DNA of 64,000 bases, from assembly GCF_022605725.1 (NCBI RefSeq), contig NC_065555.1:12910938-12974937 (forward strand), read 5' to 3'. Below, in pieces: positions 21,820-32,559 of this stretch. Each line of letters starts with the position of its first letter. The stretch's first letter is position 1. Source of the DNA: Anthonomus grandis grandis (Eukaryota > Arthropoda > Insecta > Coleoptera > Curculionidae). Both the position numbers and the translations under genes were made by a program. The notes below the pieces were generated by a model, which saw nothing but the letters and a program-made list of their open reading frames with translations, searched no databases and had not been told where the DNA came from.

Positions 21820-24142
21820 AAACGTATACAAAAATTTTTTTCCCTTGACAAGTAACATAAAAAATACAGAAAAAATTATGAAATTGTAAAATACTTACTG
21901 GGTTACTTAACACTTACACAAATTCTAAATAATAACAAACAATACTAAACTTGAATAGTACATTGCACGACATCTAGTAAACAGTTAAAATTATAATAAA
22001 ATTGAACAATATGTGATTAGCAGATTTCTACTGAGTACTGGGAGCGAGTGAGAGAGAACCATTGTAGTGTTAAAGGGTGTGAAGAAATAAACAAATAAAT
22101 GTGTGTTAATAAGTTAGATCAAATCAAATGTCAGTGTTACTGTTAGGACCCAAGGAATTAAAGAAAGTGTTGCTCTCAAATTGAGTTTGCTCATTAACAC
22201 AAGTCTAAACCGGTGATTTGATGGCTTTATTTATTTCCAGGATTTCCAAAAGATCCAACCTTAACCCCTTCTGACAAACATGGAGCCCGAGGCTCGAACC
22301 CAAGTCCGTCTCAATAATATGATTGGCGAAAGGAAAGGCATTGGTTATAAATTGGCTTCTATTCTTTTCAATGAGTTTATTATGTTCTTTGACTCTTGTC
22401 TCGATTATCCTCCCACTTTGTCCGATGTAGCATACATTGCCTTCAGGATGAGAACATTTTAGTCTGTAAACACCAGATCTGTGTGTGACGGGAATTTTAT
22501 CTTTGGTGTTGACTAGAGATTTAGATAAATTATTCGAAGTTCTGAAGCAAACACGCAACCGCTCATCGGAGTCCCTCGACAAACCCTTGGCAACCTGATG
22601 GGATATGTTTCCAAAATATGATATGCTTCTGTACATGCCATCGGTTTTGTATATATGTGGCTTATTTAAATGTTTGTAAAGATGTTTAAAATAAAGAGAA
22701 TTTATAATCTTGTCAGGATAACCATTGTTCCGAGCAATTTAAAAAATTATATTGAGTTCCTTTTTAAAATGTTTTTGAGAAAGCGGGATATTAAAAAGAC
22801 AGTGGAGAAGTGAGTTAAATGCGGAAAGCTTTTGATTAACTGGATGGTTTGAAAAAAAGGGTATAACGTTATCCGTAGCAGTTGGTTTTCTATAAATTTC
22901 AAATTCGATTTTTATGTTCTTTGTTCTTTTAATTAAGAGGTCTAAAAAAGATAGATTGCCTGATTGTTCCCGTTCGAGAGTGAAATGAACAGAAAGATTG
23001 ATAGAGTTTAGAAATGCCTGAAATTCCAGTAAGTCCTTTGTGGAACCAGTGAAAACTGTAAATAAGTCATCGACGTACCTATACCAACATCTTATGTTTT
23101 GTTATGAATCTCGCAATTTGAGATTTCTCTTTCAAGAAAAAACATAAACACTTCTGCCAGAAAAGGTGACAAGTTGGAACCCATCGCAAGACCAGACTTT
23201 TGACAATAAAATTTATTATTAACTTGAAAGAAGTTTTGCTTCAGTACACTGTCGATAAGAGAGCAAATTTCTAATATGATATGAGTAGGTAGATTGCTTC
23301 GTTAAAAGAGAAGTTCTCGGGTGTATAATGAACAATCCTCTGGTGGGATGCTTGGAAATAGGTTAGAAACATCGAAGGAAACAAGAAATGAGTTAGGGGG
23401 TATTTCTGTTTTTATTAAATTTTTGGTAAGTTCATATGAGTTTTTTATTGAGAGTGGGTTAGAAAAATTGGTGAGTTGAGGGAGGATAGACGTTAACCAG
23501 GAGGAAAGTTTTGAGGCCGGAGAATCGATATAGGAAACTACGGGTCTCACAGTTTTTACGATTCTTATTCATTCCTTTTGAATTTAGAAATTTGTTAACC
23601 TTCAAAGAGATGTCAGCTCCAATTAGATCTGGATTAGGTAAGTTGGTGGACTTCAACACTCTTTCACAGAGTTTGCTCAGACACCGCTAGTCTATCAGAA
23701 TGGTCAAAGTTGAATTTAAGTCCTAAATTTAATATTTCTTCGTCCTTTTTGGAAAGCTGTATTTTACTTAAATTTATGAAACAGAGATGAAATTGATGTA
23801 GAGAAGTTTTTGAAGTTCTATCAGATGTAACAGAGTAGCCACTGTCGTCTAAAGGTTTTTGTTTTGATTTTAATTTTAAGTAATTGAGTTTCTTGTTTAA
23901 TACAGTACGATGTTTCTCGCTCTCTCGGTTTACAAACTGTTCAGTATAGTTTATGAGGGTAAGGAGCTCAATATTGTGAAGCTTATCGATCGGTCAAAAA
24001 TAAATAAATTTTAGTTTCTGGTTAGTGTCATTCAAGTTGCTGTAGTTATTCCTTATCTCGTGTTGAACCCATTTTCTTCTAGCTAGTTTAAGGGCCTTTT
24101 TGGAGCTATTTGATCTTGAGTTGCTCTTGAGTGATATGTAAT
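21820..24142 (-). mobile_element. Penelope-like element, copy A
   Basis: A minus-strand retroelement with N-terminal conserved region, reverse transcriptase and GIY-YIG endonuclease in that order, followed by 3' non-coding DNA shared with copy B. Its 3' end stops near 21820, before the hammerhead-like motif that copy B retains. The 5' boundary touches copy B at 24142/24143, so the copies diverge head to head. Confidence 0.85.
22205..24120 (-). pseudogene. Penelope-like RT plus GIY-YIG protein, broken
   Basis: In minus-strand order: L-S-K-K-D-E-E-I-L-N-L-G-L-K-F-N-F (PLE N-terminal signature, about 23720); D-L-I-G-A-D-I-S-L-K-V-N-K-F-L-N; R-P-V-V-S-Y-I-D-S-P-A-S-K-L-S; S-F-D-V-S-N-L-F-P-S-I-P, with the first catalytic Asp (23302-23550); Y-R-Y-V-D-D-L-F-T-V-F, the catalytic Asp pair (about 23070); N-G-Y-P-D-K-I-I; and finally the endonuclease (22205-22636) with G-V-Y-R-L-K-C and V-C-Y-I-G-Q-S-G-R. 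Several frameshifts and stops separate the blocks. PLE proteins prime reverse transcription at DNA nicks; this copy is inactive. Confidence 0.85.
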
Positions 24143-24260
24143 TTCTCTTTATTTTAAACATCTTTACAAATATTTAAATAAGCCACATATATACAAAACC
24201 GATGGCATGTATAGAAGCATATCATAGTTTGGAAACATATCCCATCAGGTTGCCAAGGGT

Positions 24261-24737
24261 TTGTCGAGGGACTCCAATGAGCGGTTGCGTGTTTGTTTCA
24301 GAACTTCGAATAATTTATCGAAATCTCTAGTCAACACCAAAGATAAAATTCCCGTCACACACAGATCTGGTGTTTACAGACTAAAATGTTCTCATCCTGA
24401 CTGCAATGTGTGCTACATCGGACAAAGTGGAAGGAGAATCGAGACAAGAGTCAAAGAACATAATCAACTTATTGAAAAGAATAGAAACCGATTTATAACC
24501 AATACCTCTTCTCCTTTCGCCAATCATATTATTGAGATCGGACATGGGTTCGAGCCTGGGGCGGATACCGAGGTGCTCCATGTTTGTCAGAACGGGTTAA
24601 GGTTGGATCTTTTGGAAATCCTGGAAATAAATAAACCCATCAAATCACTGGTATACACTTGTGTTAATGAGCAAACTCAATTTGGAAGCAACACTTTCTT
24701 TAATTCCTTGGGTCCTAACAGTAACACTGACATTTGA
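24261..24737 (+). pseudogene. GIY-YIG endonuclease domain of a Penelope-like element
   Basis: The 158-codon frame is uninterrupted. It contains S-G-V-Y-R-L-K-C, then C-N-V-C-Y-I-G-Q-S-G-R-R-I-E-T-R-V-K-E-H (the GIY-YIG core with the catalytic Arg region), F-A-N-H-I-I-E and L-D-L-L-E-I-L-E-I-N-K. In complete PLEs this domain nicks the target DNA for reverse transcription. Here it has lost the reverse transcriptase, so it is only a fragment. Copy A (22205-22636) is nearly identical but lacks some residues around F-A-N-H-I-I-E, so copy B is the better-preserved version. Confidence 0.85.
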
Positions 24738-25062
24738 TTTGATCTGACTTATTAACACACATTTATTTGTTTATTTCTTCACACCCTATAACACTACAGT
24801 CCGATGGTTCTCTCTCACTCGCTCCCAGTACTCAGTAGAAATTTGCTAATCACATATTGTTCAATTTTATTATAATTTTAACTGTTCACTAGATGTCGTT
24901 CAATGTACTATTTAAGTATTGTTTGTTATTGTTTAGAATTTGTGTTAATAACCCAGTAAGTATTTTACAATTTCATAATTTTATCTGTAGTTTTCATGTT
25001 ACCTGTCAAGGGAAAAAAATGTTCATATATGTTTTTGAACTGTTTGAAATATATTTTAGAGT

Positions 25063-25098
25063 CTGATGATGGCAAGAACACTTGCCGAAATGCATAAC
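25063..25098 (+). ncRNA. Hammerhead-ribozyme-like motif in PLE 3' end
   Basis: CTGATGA is followed by a clean stem II (TGGCAAG, loop AACA, CTTGCC), then GAAA and TGCATAAC. The CTGATGA...GAAA spacing is the type I hammerhead core known from Penelope-like elements. The position 84 bp or so before the element end fits the pLTR. In the two-base helix III / tetraloop scheme the cleavage triplet would read AAC instead of AUC, so activity may be lost. Confidence 0.55.
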
Positions 25099-25180
25099 TC
25101 CTGAAATTAGAGGATTTGCGTTTTATTTGTGGAGAAAAGACTTCCCCTACTAACTTTTCGAATATACCTTATATAAAAAC

Positions 25181-26770
25181 TTAAATTAAAGATAAAAAAA
25201 AATGAAAATGTAAAATACAAAGAGCGCAAGAAAGTCAATTAGCCACAGTGTTAGTTGGGCAGCCTTTGGTAAACTCGGATTTAATATTAAGTCCAGTAGA
25301 ATTCTTATAAATATTCCAAGAAAAATCTACGAATAGTGCATCCATCTATTCCTTACTTGTGTTATTGAAACAACCGTTCTAGCATGCAAAGCTATTAATA
25401 TACTTTGATGAAAGGTTAAACAGATTCTGATAAAAAAATCATATGAAATTTCTTTATATCTTATTAGTACCTTAATAATTTTTATAAATGTTTTACCATA
25501 CTATACTTTAATTATTTTGATTATAACTTTGCTTTATCCAGTTCTTTTACTTCTGACTCTTAGGATTATTAATTTCGTTTTGAATTAATAATTTTTTTGT
25601 ACATTACGTTAATCATTATCCGTTATTGCTTATCTTAAAATATTTTGGTTTTCATCAAAATTTTTAACTTAGTCAGCTTAATTTGGAATTATGTTATGAA
25701 TCGCCAGCAAAACATGCTTGCGTACAAGTTGTTGTAAATAATAGTGATAATATTCTCTTTTTGAAACAGAAACAAAAATTTAAACCTTATTTAAGATTAA
25801 TTTATGGATAGATTTTAGATTAGAAAACAAACTAAGGTTAAAAAACACACTTCTGTGCATTCAAAAATGTATAGGAAGTCTACGTGCTTTATATAATTCT
25901 AAAACATTTTTTTATTCAAAAACTAACTCTCTGTTTTTAATTACTGTGATTTGAATTCTGCAAGGGCTCCTCAATATTTGCTTCAAAACTTATTTATTTT
26001 ATTACAAAAATTATATTTTATATTTAAGTTTGTTTTAGAAAATGATTTTGAAGCAATATATGTCTAATTATTTTACAGGATAAGTGTATATACATCTCAA
26101 TAATATAATTATGCTCAGCTGCACTCTTGCCTTTTCATTGTATAGGCATCTACTTATGCTTCAATAATGATTTTTAATATTTTAACTCTAAAAACTATCT
26201 AATGGATTTAATAAGGATGCATTAAAAAAAATCATATTTTTTCTGCAAAAATATTGACTACTAAAACCACAAGTAATTGTCTTAAAATCAATGATCAAAC
26301 AAGTCTCGAACCGGATTTGTGGTAATAATAAAATTACGTATATATACTATACGTCGTTGATAACATTTGTTAAACGCTAAACGTTTATGAATGAAAACAA
26401 CTTAACTTGGTTTAATTTTTTATGTTTGCACCTATTGTGCACGTTGTAGATAAATCTAACAATAAAAAGCAATTTACTGAATTAACGTATTCGACGATAA
26501 TGAATGGATGCCTTCCAGGAAGTATGCTAAGTGTTTTTTAATTTTTCGCGTGTTTATTTCCACATGCACGTGGTTAAAACAATAGATTTTAATTAGCGTC
26601 ATACACTTTATGAGTTAAGTTTAAGGAGCTTACGCAATTTTATTCGTTAAGCTTTACACTGTAATATTTTTTGCAGAAAAAACCTAAAAATAATATATAT
26701 GTTTAAAGTTAATATAAATATATTATATGATCTTAATTGAATTTAATAATTTTTTTCAACCTACCCCGGC
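25181..26770. other. AT-rich interval without recognised gene
   Basis: No coding sequence, element end or tandem structure recognised. Small GC excesses near 26540-26590 are too short to interpret. Confidence 0.5.
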
Positions 26771-26801
26771 ACTGTTGGGCGCCTAAAAATAACGACGCAA
26801 T

Positions 26802-26847
26802 ATGCCACCGGATGTTATGGCAACGTCAGCGCCAGCGGAACCGATTG
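26802..26847 (+). CDS. Candidate start-codon exon (MPPDVMATSAPAEPI)
   Basis: A short, GC-rich, CpG-containing island in extremely AT-rich DNA. ATG at 26802 opens 15 codons plus one base, ending ATTG/GTAAAC, which is a reasonable splice donor at 26848. No acceptor AG lies in the preceding 45 bp, so it would have to be a first coding exon. A tRNA-Lys-3'-like GTTGGGCGCC (26774-26783) lies just upstream, so a retroelement leader is an alternative. No partner exon is identified in the window and the peptide matches nothing I recognise. Confidence 0.3.
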
Positions 26848-27169
26848 GTAAACACATGAATATTATTATAAACTTCCATTTTAAATATTTCTTTACCTAT
26901 ATTTTCATTAATCAGGTCCATAATGGATTAGTTAATAAACATATTTACTACGGTTATGGTGCAGGAGACGTGTGATTAACTAATTCAATATCTCATTTTT
27001 AGTCTATTGTTTGGATTAGAGCTACCTAATATAAAACATATAATTAGTTTTTTTAGTTAATAGGCTTAACTTATAAATATTTGGAGTGTTTTGCTTTAGT
27101 TTTTTTTAATATTCGGAATTTTTCACATCAAAATCATTTAATTAATTTTTTTTAATTAATTTCATATTT

Positions 27170-28500
27170 CCTAATCACTTTCTAAAGCTGTTTTCAAGTT
27201 TTAATTGCTGTTCTTTTATCAATATAAATATTTTAGTTCTAATCATTGTTTTTTAATATTATTATATAGAAATTTGAATGTCAATTCTTATGTTATTTCA
27301 AGACATCTTTTAGTTCTTGCAAAAGTCAATTTAAATTTAAAAAAACATTTACAATATTTTTAATTGAGGTAAGCCTACATGTTATATAATTTTTAAATTT
27401 GTATTTAAATTATTAATTTTAAGCGTTTTAAATTTAAAAAAATATATATAAATAGTGTTTTTATTATTGCAAAATGTATATTGGCGAAATCTACCCATTT
27501 GCGTTTTGATACAAAATAAGTCGCAATTTATCATTGAAATTACAAATCGCCCTTTTTAAGTTACTTAACATTTTTTTATATTCAAATATTCAATCTTTTT
27601 TTTACCTTTTATCTTTTAAATAACTCAAAATGTTTTTATTGTATTAAATTAAAAATAGCTTTACTTTTTATTGGAATATTTAAAACACCTGGTCAAAATT
27701 TTTTAAAAGTTTCGAATATAAAAAAATACCTAAAAATGGAAAAAAAAAGAAAATCAATATATAATAATATATAAATTCACTAAATTCAGAAAAAATATCA
27801 AAATCTTATAATGTACTGTTTTCCATTATTTTAAAATTTTTCCTTAAACCATTAATTTCAAAACACTTTTTTAAAATGCAGTTGTTCTTTTTCATAAAGA
27901 TATTTTTACTCTATCAAACTGTATCAAAATCTTTAAAAGATTAAAAAAAAACCCATAAACAGTTGCATTTTTAATTATTAGGCTTAAATTATTAATATTT
28001 CGATAATTTTGCCTCAATTTTTTTTCTGAACTATTTGAAATTTTTAAAATATGTATTTTCAATTTTTTACACAAATAGATCTTTTTTAAATCACTTTCTA
28101 AAGATGGTGTTAAATTTTAATCGATTTTTTTTGATTGTATAAATATATTGGTTGTAACTTATAAATATATTTTTTCTAAGACCTATTTTAATTTCTGCAA
28201 AAGCCAATCCAATTTAAATTATAAATAGGACAGATTTTTAGAGTATTTTTAATTTAGATGAATCTTTTCTTTTCTATATTTTTTTATTCTAATATTTTTT
28301 TTATATTTGAATTGGTATTAAACTCATTAATTCTGGTCATTTACGTTCTAAACTAAAAGAAAATACTAATCAATTCATCATTAAACTACAATTTGCCTTT
28401 TTTAGTTTAATTTTTTTTGATGACCTGAATATAGTTTTTATTCCATAACATTTAAAAAAAACTATTTTTTTATTGGATATTTCTAAATCCTGATCCTAAA
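27170..28500. repeat. Degenerate direct repeat, period about 0.9 kb
   Basis: Phrases recur in the same order. TCACTTTCTAAAG at 27177 and 28091; TTGCAAAAGTCAATTTAA near 27320 and TGCAAAAGCCAATCCAATTT near 28196; TATCATTGAAATTACAA near 27530 and TCATTAAACTACAATTT near 28378. Spacing is roughly 0.85-0.92 kb. No coding content. It may extend beyond 28500 but becomes too degenerate to follow by eye. Confidence 0.55.
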
Positions 28501-29339
28501 CAATTATAAGAAAACACACACATGAAAATAAAAAAATATATAATTTACTACCTAACTAGGTTTCAATAAATCGAAAAAAATCATTATATTTTCAAAATGT
28601 TTTAATGAACCATTTTATTGTACTGTACTTTCTTAATTATAGATGTTTAAATTTTTTCATTTTTTTTTCATCCAATAACGTTTTTTTATATCGATACTTT
28701 TAAATATCTGCGCCAAAATCTCCAAAAATTCATTTTTTTTTTAATAACTAGACTTAAATATATGATATAAATTAATTTTCTTGTCTCTAAAATTACCAAG
28801 AGATTTCTAGATAATTAAAATTATAATCAATATTTAAAAATATTAAGAAAAATAATTATTCTACAAACTTAATAATAATTAGTTTATTCAGAAATCCTGG
28901 TAATACATAACGAAGTCATTCTTAGAGTATACGAGTTATGGATGTACTTATGAATATTCTAAGCTGCATAATACATTTTAAAAGTAGAAGTGAATGATCT
29001 ATAAAAGTAAATACATTTTAATTAAGTATTAATTTTACAAATTTCGAAATACTTTTAATATTTTGCAAAAAGTCTCATATATCTACATAATCCAATTTGA
29101 AAAAATTAATTATTGTTTTCTTATACTACATTTTCTATTATTTTAAAGATTTATTTAATTAATTTTAAAACACTTTTATCCAACTCTTTATTTTTAATTA
29201 AAAAAAAAATTCAAAGTCGATATATATTCTTTCCTTTTAAAACTAAATGACATAATACTATCACTATACGCGATTATACTTAATTAATCTGATTTAAACT
29301 TATTTGTATAAATTAATTAAATAATTTGACAGAGCACTA

Positions 29340-30540
29340 AAAATGTTGCTTTCATTTTAGCTAATAAAAACGCTGCTGGTTAACCGTTAAAATCCCATTT
29401 TTTTAATTAAAAAATGAGAAATTTTGTTAACTATTCCTCTGTAATTTTAATTCATGTGCTTTACGTTGGGCGCCAAGAATGTTGCTTTAACTTAACAAAA
29501 AACAACTTTGGTTTTTGACTACTAAAATCTGATTTAATAATTTTAAAAATGTGCTAATTAGTTAACTATTCCTGTATTTAATTTTTTATAAATATGTTTT
29601 ACGTTAAGCGCCAGAAATGTTGGCCCTTTTTTGAATTTTGAATATAAGCAAATTAGTCATCTATTCCTCACATTAATTTTTAATTTATCTGTTTCATGTT
29701 AAGCCCACAAAAATATTAAAAAAAAAAATGCTTCAACCTATCAAGTAAGAACATTGATTTTTAAGTACTAAATTCCTGTTTTTTTTTATGAATTTTTCAC
29801 TACTAAAAACCTTTTTTTTTTTAATTTTAAAAATCAGTAAATTAGTTAATTATTTAACTGTTTAACTTTATATTTATGTGTTTCACGTTGTTTTATTTTT
29901 TAATTTTAAAAATATGCAAATTTATAAATATTTTCTCTGGTTAGTTTTTAATTTATTTATTTTACGTTGGACGCACAAAATGTTGATTAAATTTAGCCAA
30001 TAAGAACGATGATTTTTGAAGTACTAAAATCACATGTTTTAATTTTAAAAATAAGCAAATTGTCAGTTATTCCTCTTTTTAATTTGTATTATGTATATCT
30101 TTTTTACGTTGCGCTCAAAATGTTTTTTTTGTTTATTATATCTATGTGGTTGTTTTTGCTAAATGTAGAGTATTATTATATCTATTTTACGTTGGGCGCT
30201 TAAAATGTTGCTTAATTTTAGCCAATAAAAACGTTAATTTTTTATGACTTAAATGCTTTCTTTTATTTTTAAAATATCCAGATCAATCATTTCTCCTATT
30301 TTTAAATAAAAGTGTTTTACGTTGTATGCAAAAAATATTGCTTAAATTTAACCTTGATTGTTTAATACTAATTTTTTTTTAATATGCAATTTTTTAAAAA
30401 ATTTTTCTCTATTTAATCTTTAATTTATTTATTTTACGCTTGGCCTTCCAAAGTTTTCTTTAAATTTAGCTGACGAAAACGTTTTGACCACTAACATCCT
30501 TTATTTTAATTTTTAAAATTTTCTAAGACTAGTAAATATA
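29340..30540. repeat. Tandem array with tRNA-Lys 3'-end-like motif
   Basis: About ten degenerate units of roughly 85-145 bp. The consensus includes TTTTACGTTGGGCGCCAAAA, ATGTTGCTTTAAATTTAGCC, AATAAAAACG, a TGACTACTAAAATC block and GTTAACTATTCCTCTG. Motif positions: 29463, 29601, 29695, 29884, 29964, 30106, 30189, 30319 and 30436, decaying to different degrees. ACGTTGGGCGCCA equals the 3' end of tRNA-Lys(CUU). In the opposite orientation it is a retroelement primer-binding site. Confidence 0.7.
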
Positions 30541-30589
30541 GAATCTTTTAGTTGACACTTTTAAAGACTTAAAAAATTATGTTCTTTCA

Positions 30590-30790
30590 AAAACAATCAG
30601 ATTTCTGTAGTCAAATGACGACAAGGCAATGCAATAGTCTTAGAATCTCATACCAAACGGCAATGTTTAAAAAATTTCCCTACTTTAATTGCACGAAGAT
30701 ATATAATGCTGTACCTAATAGTATTCAAAGCTAAGTGTTAAAATAATAAAATATTTAAATCTAAACTTAAACAATGTAATGTAAAATCTT
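30590..30790 (+). pseudogene. Possible LINE protein C-terminal scrap
   Basis: With frame changes the plus strand reads K-F-P-Y-F-N-C-T-K-I-Y-N-A-V-P-N-S-I-Q-S, then F-K-S-K-L-K-Q-C. This resembles the extreme C-terminus of jockey/CR1-like LINE polyproteins (...yN.lP..i......FK..lk..l). No reverse transcriptase is present. It interrupts the tRNA-Lys-motif array. Confidence 0.35.
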
Positions 30791-31009
30791 TATTGTTGTG
30801 ACGACTGGTTAATCGATACTATAACAGTGACGCAATATCCAACAGAATAAGTAACTCATTAAACATTTATTATGTGAAAATCCTTTTATTCGCTTGATGA
30901 ATTTTTCAACCACATATCGCAGAGACACTAAGCCTACGCTTATGCTAAAGTATATTTTTCTGGTTATATGTTATATTTCTTGTGTACTTATGCTTGATTA
31001 ACTTTTGTA

Positions 31010-31710
31010 GGTAGGTAGTTGTAATAGTATTTTTTTTTTATAGTAAACACAAGCACAAGAGGAAAGTCCTATGTCACTCTTGGAATGGTGCTTGCGCGAA
31101 TATATTTGTAGGCGTTTATCTTGAATCGCTGTAGGTTGTATGCGTCGGGAAATATGTGAGGTGGAAGCCCGTTCCACAAAGAAGTGTTCTTCAGATGAAT
31201 GAATCCCGATACAGCGACGTCCTTGGGGTAGGCAGGTGGACTCGATGTTGATGAGCCGCAACTGCTAGACGCGTCCTTCTTGCCGGAACAGCCCTGGGTG
31301 GAATCAGGCCTGCCCGGTAAGTGCTCAGAGGAGCAATATTGGTGTTTAGGCCTCTGATGTTGCAGAAATTAATTTTTAGGCTTTTAGATCCGCCTGATGG
31401 ACCTCCCCGACCAGCCTCCGCCCGGAGATCCGAATGGGAGGCGAGTTTACCTCCGGAAAGTTTTGGTTGTGAGGGCGTTATCGTGCATTTATTTTTCTTC
31501 TCCATTTCCCCCATTGGAAACCAGACACATCGACATGGCGGCAAAACGTGAGTTCCATGGAACCACTTCACGCCGCCTAAGTCCTATTTGGTGGTATTGA
31601 ACCGGGCGATGCAAGTGGACAACATCTACCACCAAAGGGGTTGCTCTTTTAGTCGCCTTTTACGACAGGCAGAGCGTACCGGAGGTCTATTCTACCCCGG
31701 CCCTCCCCGG
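31010..31710 (-). mobile_element. Internally deleted LINE retaining both ends
   Basis: On the minus strand it starts with a GC-rich leader (GCCGGGGTAGAATAGACC, GCCTGTCGTAAAAGGCGACT). It then enters an endonuclease start, S-L-K-I-N-F-C-N-I-R-G-L-N-T-N-I, and at about 31320 jumps to the polyprotein C-terminus, reading V-S-G-F-I-H-L-K-N-T-S-L-W-N-G-L-P-P and F-P-D-A-Y-N-L-Q-R-F-K. It ends in an A-rich tail and ACCTACCTAC repeats. The whole reverse transcriptase is missing while 5' and 3' ends remain, the layout of a non-autonomous LINE derivative. It splits the tRNA-Lys-motif array. Confidence 0.65.
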
Positions 31711-31799
31711 GGAACATATTATAATTTATATGTATGACATATTATAACTTATTACTCTAATTGTGATGTTTTCAGTGAGACTGATGACAAATTAACTTT

Positions 31800-31935
31800 A
31801 TTATTTTAAAAATGTCCAAATTAATTAATTCCTGTTTTTCTTTAGTTGTGTTTTACGTTGGGCACCAAAAATGTGCTTTTATATACAAGTTTGTCAATAA
31901 TTCTTTTGTATTTTAAAAAAATTAATGTGTTTTTC
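31800..31935. repeat. Continuation of the tRNA-Lys-motif array
   Basis: GTTTTACGTTGGGCACCAAA at 31852-31871, with the same flanking phrases (TTAATTAATTCCTG, CAAAAATGTGCT) as units at 29.3-30.5 kb. A further motif, GTGTTTGGCGCCAAAAAT, sits at 32522-32539 after an RTE fragment. The array was therefore split by at least two retroelement insertions. Confidence 0.6.
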
Positions 31936-32029
31936 TAGTTGATTGTACCTAAGTCGCTTAGAAATATATTGTTCTCATTTCTGATCAAGATTCAGTTAAA
32001 TTATGCAAAAATTAAATATAGAAATTAAG

Positions 32030-32515
32030 AAAAATAGGGCTAAAAATAAATACTAATAAAACCAAGATCATGTCCCTCAATCACATTTCTATTCTAACGA
32101 GGATATTGATAACTATGACGAATACATATATTTGGGTCATCTCATTAAACTAGGAACGGAGAGTCACAAGTCGAAAATAACGCAAGAGTGACATTAACCT
32201 GAGCTGCTTTTGGTACTAAAAGTACATTCTACAAATTCAAATAAACAAAAGCAGTGCAGACCGATTGATGGAAATGGAATGAGCAATGCTTGTAATTTCC
32301 ATAAAAGACCTAATCAGAAACTAGGAAATAAAATGATTAACGTAATCCACTACATAGCCGAGATAAAAAGGGAGATGGACAGGACCAACAAAGATGAACC
32401 ACCCAAGTGAAGAAACTGGGCACAGCTAGCTCAAGGTCGAGAGAAATGGGAAAGACTCGGAGAGACTTATGTCCAGGAGTTGACTAGATTATGCTAATTA
32501 AGAAGAAGAAGAAAG
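32030..32515 (+). pseudogene. RTE/BovB-type LINE 3' end, deleted and with (AAG)n tail
   Basis: The plus-strand reading gives G-L-K-I-N-T-N-K-T-K-I-M, then D-E-Y-I-Y-L-G-H-L-I, then I-A-E-I-K-R-E-M-D and A-Q-G-R-E-K-W-E-R-L-G-E-T-Y-V-Q-E-L-T. The order and wording match the end of RTE-type LINE polyproteins, with the central part much shortened. The sequence ends in AAGAAGAAGAAG (32500-32511), a typical RTE-like microsatellite tail, and the next tRNA-Lys-like unit follows immediately. Confidence 0.7.
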
Positions 32516-32559
32516 TGTTTTGTGTTTGGCGCCAAAAATTTTCCTTAAAATATTATTAA

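Larger units (their letters stand above)
24143..25180 (+). mobile_element. Penelope-like element, copy B (5'-truncated)
   Basis: Homologous to copy A from TTCTCTTTATTTTAAACATC onward, but on the plus strand and lacking reverse transcriptase. It keeps the whole endonuclease frame, the 3' non-coding region (CCAGTAAGTATTTTAC, TCAAGGGAAAAAAATG) and about 100 bp beyond the point where copy A ends. That extra part includes a hammerhead-like motif. The exact 3' boundary is uncertain (near 25150-25190). Confidence 0.8.

Noticed and set aside
22280..22462. Plus-strand 60-codon frame within the PLE (and 24381-24581 on the minus strand)
   Set aside because: Antisense shadows of the two GIY-YIG endonuclease copies.
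29340..30540. CRISPR-like array
   Set aside because: Repeats and spacers are both degenerate and similar to each other across units, and the context is a eukaryotic transposon-rich genome; it is a tandem repeat.
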